A DNA stretch of 64,000 nt from Trachythela sp. YZ-2020 (GCA_016169945.1 JADLSH010000251.1:1-64000); one strand, 5' to 3'; positions 43,763 through 56,130 are shown, numbered from the stretch's first letter. The notes: a model not told the origin generated them from the sequence alone. Numbers and translations are program-made.

Positions 43763-44740
43763 ATTTTGAGATCTGTCGGGGAAATGTGTAATGCTACAGT
43801 GTTATATAGTAAAAAGATGTGTTCCCCTTGTCGGTGAACGTCCCCCCCCCACCCCGCCCCTCCTCCAAAACCTCATTCGGGGAACCCTGGTGCCACCTCG
43901 GTACTGAAGTGAAAGACGTATCAAAATAATTTGCTACATTATGGAGGCCAGTTATGTCTTCATTTCTTATTATTAACTGGTTAGGATCCGTTACTATTTT
44001 TTTTTAAATGTCCCATATTTCTTTTGTGTAATTCAATTGCCTTGCCTTTTAAATTCATTATGTGTTATAGTATTTTTCTTAGCCGACCGAATGAGTGAAA
44101 CCACTTTATTGCGCCAAGAGCGATAGTACGATGGTGTACCACTCTTTCGGCACTTATCTCTCATTTAGTAGGTTTTTTAATATCATCATTCAATCATTTA
44201 GGCTGGTATTTGGTTTTTACCCGTTTTTCTTTTCTAGGCGCATATTTTGTGAGAATTTGGTTGAAGTTATTTTCCCAATATTCTAAAGCTTTGTCGGTTT
44301 TTGTTTCATTAACTATTTTATTCGAGTTGCAATTTTCTAAATCTCGTCGAAATTTTTAACGTCAATATGTTTGACTGGCCTATATTTTCTGCTGCAATGT
44401 TTATTATTTTTAATTATCGTTACCTCCATTTACCATTTAAAATATATTGGGTAGTAATCACTTATAGTGATACAAACAATAATATAATTAACTTGGCTTT
44501 CATTGGTGGTATATAATGATCAATCAACGTGATCGTACTTCCAGTTACTCTAGTTGACTTAGTAACCATTTACTTCAACCCTACTGTTTCTACTTCGTTG
44601 ATCCACTTTATATTGTTGCCGTGCAATTCATTAATATTGAAATCACCAATAATGAGAATGTCGCTACAAGTCCTAGTCGGCTCAACGCACATTTCAGAAA
44701 AGGTACCGTTCGATTCGATCTTGGAATCGGTAGGCCTATA
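43763..44740 (-). pseudogene. LINE-A linker and endonuclease, copy R3
   Basis: Same relic as 11200-12180. The minus strand has TSRVTGSTITLIDHYIPP-like text near 44490-44560 and ILIIGDFNIN near 44640. A GGTGCCACCTCGGTACTGAA stretch near 43890 is private. RT and C-terminal parts are absent. More frame damage than R1. Confidence 0.75.
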
Positions 44741-45182
44741 CATGAGAACATTTTCTCTCTGATAATAGGGACAACCGATGTTTCTGGTTTAATATCAATT
44801 TGATCAGTCTCCAGCTGTGACAGATTGCTGAAGTCGCTGCAGAGATAAACAACTTGACCAGAAGTCATCTTTGAATAATTGAACAATTTAATTCAGATTT
44901 CGTTTCACTGGGACAAATTTCATATTTCAAAGTGGAATATCATATGAAATTTGTCAAATAATAGAAATACTAAATTCAGAAGTTCAGTAACCTAATATTT
45001 GTCAAGGAAAATTACTCCGACAAGAATCCCTATGTCAACACAAGCCAGCGGGTTGTTGGCAAGTATAATCCTTATGTCAACACAAGCCAGCAGGTCGACA
45101 GGCTATAATCTAAAAATAGATCGGCAAAGTTGTCGGATCGGCAAAGTTGACGGCCGTCCGATCAGAGAGAAAAATCTATAAT
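44741..45182. mobile_element. R3-specific segment, possible TIR element
   Basis: R1 and R4 run TAGGCCTATATAAACATTAT, but R3 has about 440 extra bases here. They begin near TTTTCTCTCTGAT and end near ATCAGAGAGAAAA, a 13-base inverted pair. Inside, CTATGTCAACACAAGCCAGC and GATCGGCAAAGTTG are each repeated. It could instead be original LINE-A 5' sequence that the other copies lost. No clear target duplication. Confidence 0.45.
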
Positions 45183-45755
45183 GATAAAACATTATTAAAA
45201 AAATAATGTAAGAAAACCTAACCTCAAACAACCATACACTTTATTTCGACTGCTTCATTTTATCTATGTAAAATTGACAATCTGTACCTTCCTACCATTG
45301 ACACTTTTATACATTATACTCATTCCCATTGCCGAATGCATCAACACCTACAAATTATACACCACTCTCACCAATGCCAATTAATATTAAGTTCCAGCTG
45401 AAAACTAGCCGCACCAGGACTCATATCACATTTCCCTATAAACTCTATAATGGTCAAATTATCCCCAGACAATATACCCGGGGCAATATCCCACAGACAA
45501 TTTCGCTTCCAGGGAGATGAGAACAAAAAAATGTTCAAGAAACTTGGTTAGTAAAATCTGAAGTACATAATGTGAGTGGTGGTATATAGCCGTAGCAAAA
45601 ACAAGAATGAATTAAAACAAGGATTGTGCAGTTTTGAAATCCTTGTATTAATTGTTTATTGTATTTGCTATATATATTATAATAGAAAAATGGAAGCGGT
45701 CCATATGCTAAATATACTATTATAAGTTACTATATATTATAATATATATAGTAAC
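45182..45755. other. R3/S3 joint region
   Basis: Continuous across GTTCAAGAAACTTGGTTAG (45530), one of the empty sites for LINE-B. AT-rich with C-rich motif words near 45465. No gene. Confidence 0.55.
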
Positions 45756-45965
45756 CACCGTGTTCCAATAATAGTGGTATGGGTTCCGATCCAAAGGTTG
45801 TGAGTTCGACCCCCACCAGTTATATAGTCCTTAACGTCAAGAAGAGCATCCGGTCATAAAATGTTACGTCGCGTTCGTAAAAGTCATGGCGCTAAGTAAG
45901 GCACCGTCTAAGCCCCGAAAGGGAAGAACACAGACGTCCAGCAGCTTTATATTACATAGCTTGCT
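45755..45965 (+). mobile_element. SINE-C copy in S3
   Basis: Orthologous to 14525-14735. TATAGTCCTTAACGTCAAGA near 45825 shows the site without MITE-3. Confidence 0.75.
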
Positions 45966-46580
45966 TATACCATTAATTATATTAAATCAAGCTGTAGACA
46001 GTTGGGACTATGAATATACTGTTTTCACCAGTGGATGCGCTGCCATCTTGGATCGTTCCTCATCGCAAAACTGTTCACAAACTTCAATAGGATATACCCC
46101 CTCCCATACTTATACCCCCTCCCCCAGTTTTAATTAAACTACATTTTTAAACATTAAAATATTCTACGATTAGTGTAGGTCAATATAGTTAAATAGATAT
46201 AATTGATAGCACCATTTGGCATGTAAGCCCCGTTGAAACCACATTTTGTCTACGATCCACGTAAAATAAATTGGCGCATTGCTTAATAGCCGAAGGACGT
46301 GTATACACACTTGTCACAAATGTTGGAGTTGTGGCTACGCGCCTGATTTTAAAATAATTAGAATATTTTTTCATATATATATATATATTTTTAAACTTTA
46401 ATCATCATCAAGTCCTCATCAAGTTGTATGATCTCGGTTTCCTAATATATTTTGTGTGTTATGTGGTACATCACTCGATGGCATATAATTAAGTAGCTTT
46501 AGTGGATTCCTATTATTGAATTTAAAATCAGTGAATTTTATTTTAAAATCATTTGTGTTTAAATCGTGATTTAAATCTGT
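45965..46580. other. Block S3 non-coding stretch
   Basis: Matches 14735-15370. The plus-strand frame 45886-46137 is the counterpart of 14668-14913; it begins in SINE sequence and its end differs by a frameshift, so no gene is called. Confidence 0.5.
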
Positions 46581-47260
46581 AATTTAAATTGTCCGGGGTC
46601 AATTGTCCGGGGTCAATTATCCGGGGAAATTTTCCGGGTATAAATTGTCTTAGGGGGGGGGTCCCGAGGGCAATTTGATCGGGGGGGGATTGCCCAGGGG
46701 GAAATTGTTCGGGGGAAATTGTCCGGGCGGATTTACTTGTTAGGGGGGGGGGGGGGGTTATCCCGGGGAATTTGCTCGGGGGAAAGTATCTGGGGAAATT
46801 GTCAAGGGGAAATTGTCAGGGGACACTGCAGTTTCCTGGGGGGGGGGGGGTCCTGATACCCTAATGGACTGAATTACCTTCGGGGAGGGGGGATTTTCTT
46901 CGTGGGGAATTTTTGGAGGAAATCGTCCGGGGAAATTGTCCAGGGGGAGTTTTCCGGGAAGGAACTATCTTGATTACCCAGAGGACGGAATTAGCATTCG
47001 GGGAGATATTATAGAGTAAAAGCGTTCGGAGGACAATTGTCGGGGGGGGGGGGGGTCCGGAGGGAATATGGGGAGAAAAAATAATCGGGGAAAATCCGGT
47101 GGGTTGGTCTAGGGAATTTTCCGGGGGGAATTGGCTCGGGGGAATTGTCCGGAGGGAAATTGTCGGGGAAATGGTCCTGCGGGAAGTTGCCCGGTGGGAA
47201 TTTTCCTGATACCCAAAAGGACTGAATTACCGTTCGGGGAGAGGGGTTACAACTGCTGTA
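46580..47260. repeat. G-rich minisatellite (AATTGTCCGGGG family), S3
   Basis: Longer than the S1 array, with G runs of up to about 14 near 46740 and 46840. Indels relative to S1 show unit gain and loss. Confidence 0.9.
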
Positions 47261-48595
47261 GTTCAAATTGAGCACAATACATCACTCTTAATGTAAACTA
47301 TCGTGGGTAACTCGAATAGAGCTGAACTTTATCGGTTATGGTTATAAGAATGATACACAATAGTGTAAGTAACTTGGGTATATTAGTTATATTGCATTAT
47401 GTTAAAGATATAATTAACTTAATTGTAAGACATATCATTTGAGAAACTGATCATTTTTGCTGGAGGCTGGATATTTCGCAAATAAATGAATAAACCTCTT
47501 AGGTTATAAATGAGATGTAGAACATGATCAATCAATCAATTTACATTGCCGTGGTTACTAAGGAGGGTCAGGGGATTAACCCATGGTGAAATTATGTTCG
47601 GAACGTGAATGGTTCCAACTTCCTAGTGCTCCTTCCAATCGTATTATACACTGGTATTTCAATACTTCTCTGAATGATTATATTATGTGGTTTCATTTAT
47701 AAATGATTCCATTTATAAAGGGTTCCATTTATCAATGTTTCCATTTATCAACGGTTCCATTTATAAATGGTTCCATTTAATATTTATCAATGTTTCCATT
47801 TATCAACGGTTCCATTTATAAATGGTTTGCAAATGGTTCAAGGCTTCCAGCTGCGAATGTTTTTAAAATAGTATTGTGATTTACCTTTACATGCAGAAGG
47901 TGCAAAATGCAAAATCATTTGAAACCTGTCATCTGTTAATGGCCCATTTGATTCCGTTTAGCCAAATAAACATTGATTTTTCATTCAGACCATTCAAAGA
48001 CCATTTAACCCTAACCTATTTTGGTGTTCACATGTCCGGGGAGGGGGGGGGGGGTCTACTGCGCCACCTCCCTCCCCCTATACTTTCAGTCAATATATGC
48101 CCGAATGACTTCAAAATTGGTGGGCCTATAGAAAAATATGTTCTAAACAACATAAAGCCAAAACAAATCTTAAAAACATTAATTATGTTAATTATTAGCT
48201 AATTAGAAACATAATATGCACATTTTTTACTAAAAAAAGCCAAAATTGCGTAAAATCTAACTTAAAGTGTAATGCAACCTCATTATTATCTAGAATAAAA
48301 ACATGGAAGGCAAAACCTCTATAAGGAATACATTTTCGAACTGGTATGGACGAAAAAGTGACATTAATGTGACATTTTGATAATTTTGATGCATTTCATT
48401 GTTTTTTAATGATTTTCTATATAATCTATTGTTTTCTTTCTAATGTATTCTATTGTTCTACTTTTTGTATTTTATTGTTTCAAATAAAAAGGTTCGCATT
48501 TGACAACAAATTCAGACCTACACATAACATTAAATGTCAATCCAGTTACAAATAACATTGTTACAACACATTATTATCTGTGTCCATATGCTTAA
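47260..48595. other. Block S3 AT-rich stretch
   Basis: It includes the expanded TTCCATTTATAAATGG / TTCCATTTATCAATG array at 47690-47835, longer than in S1, and a G run near 48045. The empty sites for SINE-C (17244) and MITE-2 (17463) fall at its right end. No gene. Confidence 0.55.
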
Positions 48596-48834
48596 GTGTA
48601 CAGACATATGCAATTGTTGAACATTTTTAAAACATACCATTTTCAAATTCATGTGACACCTACATGGAATGTCCGATTTGGACGGGAATGGTGTCAAAAT
48701 GTGCGCAAGACATGAGAAAAAAAAGTCATAGAAGGAAACATTCATATTCCGAGCGGCTGCGATTTAGGAGTAAAAAATGTTGAGGGGGAACCATTACACC
48801 CCCCATGTAAGATAGGGTTAAACATATTTATGCT

Positions 48835-48950
48835 TAAGCATTTAGACGAGATTTAGAAGATTGCAACTGGAATAAAATATTTAATGAAACAAATACTGAC
48901 AAAGCATTTTCACAAAATGTGCGCCTACAAAAGAAAATGTAATATTGCCA
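48835..48950 (+). pseudogene. Plus-strand scrap of LINE-A linker, S3
   Basis: Counterpart of 18310-18425 with minor changes (CAAAATGTGCGCCTACAAAA). Confidence 0.65.
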
Positions 48951-49054
48951 GCGGTTTCGAATCACGAGTAAAAGGGGGCCATTATGGCCCCTCTTCCCCA
49001 GTTAAGTTAGGGTTAACTCCAGTCAGGACCATTCGCCATTTCCAAATGCGCTCT

Positions 49055-49340
49055 CTAACCGGTACATGAAAGTCCGTAGGTGGCTCTATATGACCTTGTT
49101 GTTAAAAGAGGGCCCGTAAACTTAATCAATCATTCATTCATTCAATTGAATTTTACCCTGACTGGTTCAGCTCACAGTGGATCAGTGAATTGACTCATAA
49201 TCACAATGTTACAGGCTTGGGTCTGGAATGACAACATCTGAAATACAGTGCCTCTAGCTGGTACATCAAAGTGATTGGATGGCTCTATATGAATTTGTTG
49301 TTAAAATAGGGACAGCAAACTTGATCATTCATTCATTAAT
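49055..49340 (+). mobile_element. Two adjacent SINE copies in S3
   Basis: A 3' end (49055-49145) and a decayed full copy (49155-49340). Both are orthologous to the pair at 18535-18845. Confidence 0.75.
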
Positions 49341-49719
49341 TATTTTGGGAATCAATCAATTGAATTATGTAAAGATAAAAAGGTCCCGATTACAAATTTA
49401 ACAGTTCAACTTTTACACATTTTGTAATGTTTTTTCTTTAGCAGTATATACACAGGCTGTAGCTTTGTAAACATTTCTCATATAAGCATTTTATAGAAAA
49501 TAAGTTACGGGAAATATATTATATTGGTAATCTATTTCTCACTTTGTATACTGGTTTCTTAACTTGACCATCCTATAATGCATATTTCAAGGAACTGGCC
49601 ATGGTCTATATTTGGAAATAAACATGATAAATATTACTGCAATGGGTCTTTATTTATTCTTCTCAATGATTTATAATTATTTTGTTTGTGTAGAGGATGG
49701 ATAGAGTTGTATTGTTAAT

Positions 49720-49880
49720 TTGTCTAATCGATTGGCTCAGTGTATAGAGCACATAACTCGTGGTCGTAAGGTTACAGGTTCATATCATCTAAATTCCAGT
49801 GTCTCTAACTGGTACATCAACGTTCTTAGTGGATGTATGTACGACCTTGTTATTAAATGAGGACCAGTAAACTTTATCCT
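49720..49880 (+). mobile_element. SINE at S3/Q3 joint
   Basis: Orthologous to 19340-19515. A short deletion removes the second half of the B box (TTACAGGTTCATATCATC). Confidence 0.75.
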
Positions 49881-49964
49881 ACATTTTGTGGTTTCTTGTT
49901 CGACAAGAAACCTATGCGGTTACTCTGGCGTGTGTATGTATATGGCGGCTCGTCGTTAAAACGA

Positions 49965-50725
49965 TACGTCAAGAACCGTTTGCCGGAATGGGTTCATACT
50001 TGGCATAGTGGTACTCCATGGGTCAGTGAGGATCCCTATTGCAATTGGGTTCGGTCACGCTAAGATTAATGAGTGGCCATGGCTTTTTGCGCATTTTTTT
50101 TAAATGGTATCGTTAGTACGCTATCTCGAAAACCGTTTGACGGATCGGGGTCATACTTGGCATATTGATGTTCCATGGGTCAGTGAGAGACCCTATTGAA
50201 TTGGTGTCGGTCACCCGGAAATCAATGAATGGGCATGGATTATTGCACAATCTTTCAAAATTGGCATCGTTAGGAACAGTTTGACGGATTGGGTTCATAC
50301 TTGGTATAGTGATGCTACATGGGTCAGTGAGAAACCCTATTGAAATTGGTGTCGGTCACACGAATATTAATGAGTGGGCATGGCCTATTGTGGAATTAAT
50401 CATTAACACCCTATCTCAAGAATCGATAGACGAATATAGTTCACATTTCGCTCGTTAATAACCTATATCAAGAACCGTTTGACGGATTGGGTTGATACTT
50501 AGCATAGTGATGCTCCATATGTCAGTCTGACTGAGTGAGGATACATATTAAGATATGCGTTTGTGGCATGCAAATTAATGAGTGTGCGTAGCCTATTGCG
50601 GAATTGCTCGTTAACACGATATCTGAGCAACAGATTAATTTCATACTGGTTATAATAGTGATGATCCATGGGTAAGTGACGAAGCCTATTAAGATTAAGA
50701 CGTCGGCCGTGTGAATATTAATAAG
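49965..50725. repeat. Block Q3 satellite, about 150-bp units
   Basis: Third copy of the satellite, closely matching Q2, including the order of full and shortened units. Confidence 0.85.
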
Positions 50726-53040
50726 TGGGCGTGACTTATTGCACACTTTTTGAAAACAAAAATGTAATTATAAAATAATGTTCCTTGATTTGTATAGGGC
50801 CACACAAATCTCCGCTCAAGCAATGACCACACACTGCTGGACTATTTATAAAAAATACATTAGATCTAAAATCTAATGTTTTATGAATGATACTGGCCCA
50901 TGCATTGTTTATAAATCTGTCTTAGAACTTATTGCTGGAAGCCTAGCTCCAGATTGAAAAGAGAAATATAAATAACTTGATTATCAAATCACTTCGCATA
51001 ACAATACAGGTCTGATGTTTAAGTTAGTAAAGATTCAATTGAAAGCATACTTTTGAGTCAATCTCAATTAGTGGTGTTAATACAATAAACGTTGATTCTT
51101 TGGAATGTAATGCCATGCCTTTGTATATAATCCATGGTCATTCTTTGGCGCACTGTTAATTAGCAGTCATCTCAACAATGTCCTCGTTATCCTTTTGAAG
51201 AATCCGATTATCACCGTTTGAAGCACATGCAACGGCACTGTCAATGACAACTGGTTTGTCTGCATGTGGAGGTCTTTGATGTTAGATATGTTTTGTGTGT
51301 GGACCCTTTGATCTCAGAGAGCGTATTGTGTATTTAGAACAAAATACAAATATAGGTATAAATATTGACAATTAGCTGGATGTCTATACATATAACCTAA
51401 AGAGAATGTATTGTATGCCATGTTAGAACAAAAACAAAAGACAGACCAGGTATGTAAGTCATGATTACCTTGGTATTAGATAATGAATTGTAATCAATAT
51501 TGACATACTAACTAACTGTTGTGTATTTTCCCTGGCAGTTCCATTAGTAAATGTCTGAAAAAGGAATAATAGAAGTGTAGTATAAATTAATACCTAAGTG
51601 GGGCTATTTTATTAGACATAACATGTATTCACCGTGCAACACTGTTTATTTTTAGAAAAATATACAGGTATTTTCTATTCAAATACAATTATAATTACGA
51701 CTCACCAAGAACAAACAACCACAATGCATTTTGGCATTGCTCTTGTTCTGGTTATTGCGAGGTTGTCGGTTCGAATCTTCTGACACGATGACATCTACGT
51801 CTTTCGTTTTCTAGCAAAGTCCTGCGGTTGCTCTAAGGGCACTGTATCACTATTATGTTACTGTGGTGTTAGACCTCCTATCTATATAATATACATATAA
51901 TTATCAACATGTAATGTGTTAGCTGTTAGGTGTGTGTTGTGTACCAAAATATGCACTACCATGTATACTCAATGGTGACATCTAAAATTAAGTGTATCTA
52001 ACTGGTACATCAAAGTCCTTGGGTGGCTCTATATGACCGTGTTGTTAATAAAGAGCTGCAGTGAACTTGATCATTCATTCATTTAATATATACATTGCAA
52101 TTATTTTACTGTGTTTTCCGAAAGTGGGTCACAAGCTTAACTTAAAATACTTAAAAATACATTTCTTCGTTAAAAAAACTATATATATAAGAAACATTTC
52201 CTGACAGATCCCCGACGACGTATACATATTACGAGTTATAGAGCATATAGTAGCGTACAGAAAATATATCCGCCATCCTTAAAAAGGATTCCATAAAAGA
52301 GTCAAAACAAATCCCCAACAACTTACAAAATACCATTCGAAACAGATCTCCATAACGATAACAATATACCTAACTTCCTAAGCATAATACTAAATCATTC
52401 TCTGCATCTTCAAAATATACCCTGAAGGACCACACGCACCCCGACAAAGATTATATATCTAAAGTAAAAAAACAGTAGTCGGTACGGTACGAAGCAATTC
52501 CACACTGAATCAATACTCAAGCCCCCCACTCCCAACGAAAAATAAAGTTATAAAACAGCCGTGTAGAAAAAACCAAACACTAAAAACCCACCGTCGGGAC
52601 CAGAACCTCAATGAATAATGAATATTAAACGCACAAACATTCCACAGCCGCTTAACAATCTTTAACGGACAAGATCCCATTGACAAAATAATAAAGATGA
52701 CAAAATATAGAACATTAGGACTTAAGCCTATGCCATACATGCCATTATAGACATCATCTTGAAAATAATTCCTGACGGGGTCAGAAGTTAGTCAGAACCC
52801 CCCCGCCTCTTGACGAAAGTTAAAGATTTGAAGTTATAAAATAGTATCCATCATACGACAATTCTCGAAATATTAATCTGTTATACTATTAAAGAGGGTT
52901 GGAGTGGGCTGATGTGGTGTGGGAGAGCGGGTGGTATTATTTCCAGACCCACGGGGTTGTGTGCTGAATGTATCGGGTTGGGTGTCCAACGTTACTGTTT
53001 ATATCATATACTTAATCACATTCATTTCGTATTTTATTTC
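50725..53040. other. Block Q3 AT-rich stretch
   Basis: Keeps both segments deleted from Q2. Contains a SINE 3' end at 51975-52085 and the GACGA..AAAGAT..GTTATA motif near 52215, 52680 and 52812. No gene recognised. Confidence 0.55.
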
Positions 53041-53044
53041 ATCG

Positions 53045-53480
53045 AGAAGTTAGTAGCTCGGTATTTGACTCATAATCACAGTTAGTAGCTCGGTGGTAGA
53101 GCATTGGACTCGTAATCACAGGGCCGCACGTTGGAATCCAGGGTGTTGATATCTAACAGTGGTAGAGTATTGGACTCGCAATTACAGGATCGCAGGTTGG
53201 ATTACAAGGTGTTGATATCTAACAGTGGTATATTGGACTCGAAATAATAGGGTACCTGGTTGGATTCCAAGGTGTTGATATCTAACAGTGGTCGAGTATT
53301 GGACTCGAAATCATAGGGTCGCGGGATGGATTCCAAGGTGTTGATATCTAACAGTGGATAGAGTATTGGACTCGAAATCACAGGGTCACAAGTTGGGTTC
53401 CAAGGTGTTGATATCTAACAGTGGATATACTATTGGACTCGTAATCAAAGGCACTGAGGTTGGATTCCAAGGTATTTATG
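53045..53480 (+). repeat. 65-bp tRNA-like tandem array, Q3
   Basis: About six units of the family described at 2930-3500. Leading units keep CGGTGGTAGAGCATTGGACT. Confidence 0.85.
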
Positions 53481-54024
53481 TTTAACGCCGTGTGAGCTAT
53501 AATTGGTACTCCACAGTCCACGGGTGGCTCTATAGGGCACTGTAGTTAAAATATGACCAGGTCTGACCTGCTAGGTCAATGGGTAGTAGAAGGTTACGGG
53601 TTTGAGTCTGGGAGATCATGACATATAAATTCCAGTACCTCTAAGTGGTACAACAAAGTCATTGTGTGACTCTATATGCCGCCTTGTTGGCCAAATTATA
53701 GCAAAAGTCACAAATCAGCTTTACAGCTTTATAAGACAAATACACTAAGGAATTGTAATACAGGGTTACTATAAATCATGTTAAGCATAATTGTGTGCAT
53801 CACTAGGGTGGCCAAAATTGCTGCCAAAATGGTCGCCAAATGTGGCCACCAAACTCACACATTTGTAGCGTAATTCATTAAATGGACATTTTATGATAAA
53901 TAAACAATGAACTTACAGAATAGTGTTGAACAAATGTATAAAGAATATTTCCATCCCAACCACGTAAACAATCCAAGATGATGGCCAGAATAACCACCAA
54001 ATTTTCTAGGATATTTATACGAAA
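53480..54024. other. Right end of Q3
   Basis: Ends at TTTATACGAAA (54014-54024). Instead of P sequence it runs into GGAGCTCTAGG and a SINE head. Confidence 0.6.
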
Positions 54025-54027
54025 GGA

Positions 54028-54300
54028 GCTCTAGGTCTGATTGGTTGGCTCAGTGGACTCGTAATCGCAAGGTCACAGGTTCGAATCCGGGGTGATGCCT
54101 ACTAACATCCGGTACCAGTCTGACCTGTTAGCTCAGTGGGTAGAGCATTGTACTGGTAATCGTAAGGTTACAGGTTCGAGTCTGGAGTGATGACATCTAT
54201 TATATTCCAGTGCCTCTAACTGGTATATCAGAGTCCCTGTGTGGCTCTATATGACCTTGTTGTTAAAAAGAGGGCCAGTAAAGTTGATCATTCATTCATT
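54028..54300 (+). mobile_element. SINE head plus a full CATT-tailed SINE
   Basis: A head-only fragment (GGTTGGCTCAGTGGACTCGT, B box GGTCACAGGTTCGAATCCGG, 54040-54110) is followed by a full SINE from 54118. The full copy has A box TTAGCTCAGTGGGTAGAG, B box GGTTACAGGTTCGAGTCTGG and tail CATTCATTC at 54300. Confidence 0.85.
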
Positions 54301-54640
54301 CTATTATTGGACATAATACGATGTAGAGACTAGAGAGAGAGAGAGAGTTGTATATTTTCTAATGAATTAGTGGATTAAATTGCACCAATTCATAGATGGT
54401 GAAATGCACATTGTAGTATGATCACCGGCCTTGCCAGATATGATAAATGCATACATGTGGGACGACAACTCTTTGAATTAAAGCACCTGAAATAATTGTT
54501 TTAGTGCATTTTGATGAACAAAAATAATAATAATCCACACTGTAAATATGTTCAAGCTATAAATTATTGTCCGTTAATTAAACATAAAATTATGTAAATA
54601 GCTCTTTGTGTATAAAGTAAACAATGTATATTATATGACA
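54300..54640. other. AT-rich spacer
   Basis: Contains (GA)n at 54333-54349. No gene seen. Confidence 0.4.
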
Positions 54641-54890
54641 TTTTGTCTCGTATGCCCAATGAATAGAGCATTGGCCTCGCAATCGTAGGGTTGCAGGTTC
54701 AAATCTGGGGTGATGAAAAATGTAATATCCAGTTTAAACTCAGTGGGTGGAGCACTGGACTCATTATCGCAAGGTTACAGGTTCGAGTCAGGGGTGACAT
54801 AACATCTAAACATCCAGTGCCTCTAACTGGTAAATCAAAATACTTGGGTGGCTCTACATGACCTTGTTGTTACTAAGAGTTTGTGTGTGA
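54640..54890 (+). mobile_element. Two SINE pieces
   Basis: Head GAGCATTGGCCTCGCAATCG with B box GGTTGCAGGTTCAAATCTGG (54655-54715), then a second copy (54735-54880) with B box GGTTACAGGTTCGAGTCAGG and 3' body GGTGGCTCTACATGACC. The CATT tail is lost. Confidence 0.75.
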
Positions 54891-55412
54891 AGGTCCGGTG
54901 CACAGTAGTAGTCTAGTAGACGGTACTGATCAGGGGGATCTGAAGTGGTCCTGGGGACAACAGGAAATAAGAGCCACTGCTCTGACCAGTTAGATCAGTG
55001 GGTAGAACATTTGACTTGTATTCCCAAGGTTACGGGTTCGAACCTGGGGTGATGACATCAAAACGCAGTCCCAATGTAGCACGAGTTTGTGTCGGGGGAT
55101 CACGGTAATAGTCTAGTAGATGGTACTGACCGGGGGGGAGGGTTGTGTGGTAAAAGGGAACGAGGAGCCACTGCTCTGACCAGTTAGCTCAGTGGGTAGA
55201 GCATTTGACTCGTAATCACAAGGTTACGGGTTCGAATCTGGGGTGATGACATCAAAACCCAGTCACATTGTAGTAAGAGTCTGTGACCGGGGATCACGCT
55301 AGTAGTCTCTCCAAGGGCAGAAGGGGGTCGTGGGGATAAAATTAAGAACCACTGATCTTGACCAGTTAGCTCAGTGGGTAGAGTATTTTACTCGTAATCA
55401 CAAGGTTATTGT
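54890..55412 (+). repeat. About 185-bp tandem array of SINE heads with a non-SINE linker
   Basis: Three units, beginning near 54890, 55085 and 55275. Each has AGTCTAGTAGAnGGTACTGA, a GGGGG run, AGCCACTGCTCTGACCAGTT, A box TTAGCTCAGTGGGTAGAG, B box GGTTACGGGTTCGAATCTGG and GATGACATCAAAACCCAGTC. The third unit is cut inside the head. Two units keep intact Pol III boxes. The linker is unrelated to the SINE body, so a head-plus-linker unit has been amplified. Confidence 0.8.
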
Positions 55413-55419
55413 TTATTGT

Positions 55420-55800
55420 TCTTTATTGTCGCGAGTGTGCGTTCACGCACGACTTGACCATTTTAACATACATCATGTCAAAGACAAGCCTGATCGATTA
55501 CGTTGTGCCCGGTGAACTCAGTCGATATCTTGCGCTGCGGCGCCGGTACCGCGCCGTCATTCACTGAGCGAATAATGTATTCAAAGCCGTCGGGCGCGTG
55601 TACGTACGTGTGTGGGTATTCGCACGTTGTATCTGGTCTATTATGTGCGCCTTCCCCTAATACGGTATATCACAGACGCATGTGCACTAAGTGTGGGCCC
55701 GGTGCCCAAAAATAGGACGGCAAAAACTGAAATAGGACGGCAAAATTTGGCTTCATTTGTTAAGCGTGCAGTCCAATGTGCTGTCGGCATTCTGTGTTTT
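55420..55800. other. CpG-rich island
   Basis: This stretch has many CG dinucleotides (TGCGCTGCGGCGCCGGTACC; GCCGTCGGGCGCGTGTACG), unlike the CpG-poor surroundings. ATAGGACGGCAAAA is directly repeated at 55711 and 55733. No protein recognised in any frame. It could be a promoter-type island or the GC-rich end of an unknown element. Confidence 0.5.
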
Positions 55801-55959
55801 CTATGGGTGCATCAAAGTCCATGGGTGGTGTTCTATGTAGAGGGCCATAAACTTGTGTGAATGGATCAATCAATCGACCACCTTCGGATATCCCGCGTCC
55901 ATAAATTTAAGCCTGGGCCACATGCCAGCAAGATTCATCTCAAATCCAGTTCCTCTAAC

Positions 55960-56130
55960 TGGTCAGTGCCTCTAACTGGTATATCAAAATCATTGGGTGG
56001 CTCTATATGACCTTGTTGTTAAAAGAGGGCCAGTAAACTTGATCATTCATTCATTCTAACTGGTATCAAAGTCCTTGGGTGGCTCTATATGACCTTGTTG
56101 TTAAAAAGAGGCCAGTCAACTTGATCATGC
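55960..56130 (+). mobile_element. Tandem SINE 3' ends
   Basis: Two successive 3' bodies (55970-56058 and 56058-56130), each with CTCTATATGACCTTGTTGTT and CTTGATCAT. Neither has a head. Confidence 0.75.

Larger units (their letters stand above)
39334..54024 (+). repeat. Circularly permuted macro-unit P3-R3-S3-Q3
   Basis: This 14.7-kb run carries the blocks in the order P-R-S-Q, whereas Q runs into P at 4027 and 22557. The word TTTATACGAAA occurs at both ends (39334-39344 and 54014-54024) and once at the intact Q/P joint (22557-22567). One complete unit opened exactly at the Q/P joint fits reintegration of a circular monomer. A caution: about 40 bases left of 39334 resemble P-internal sequence near 39555-39595, so replication slippage at the left joint is also possible. 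Confidence 0.6.
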
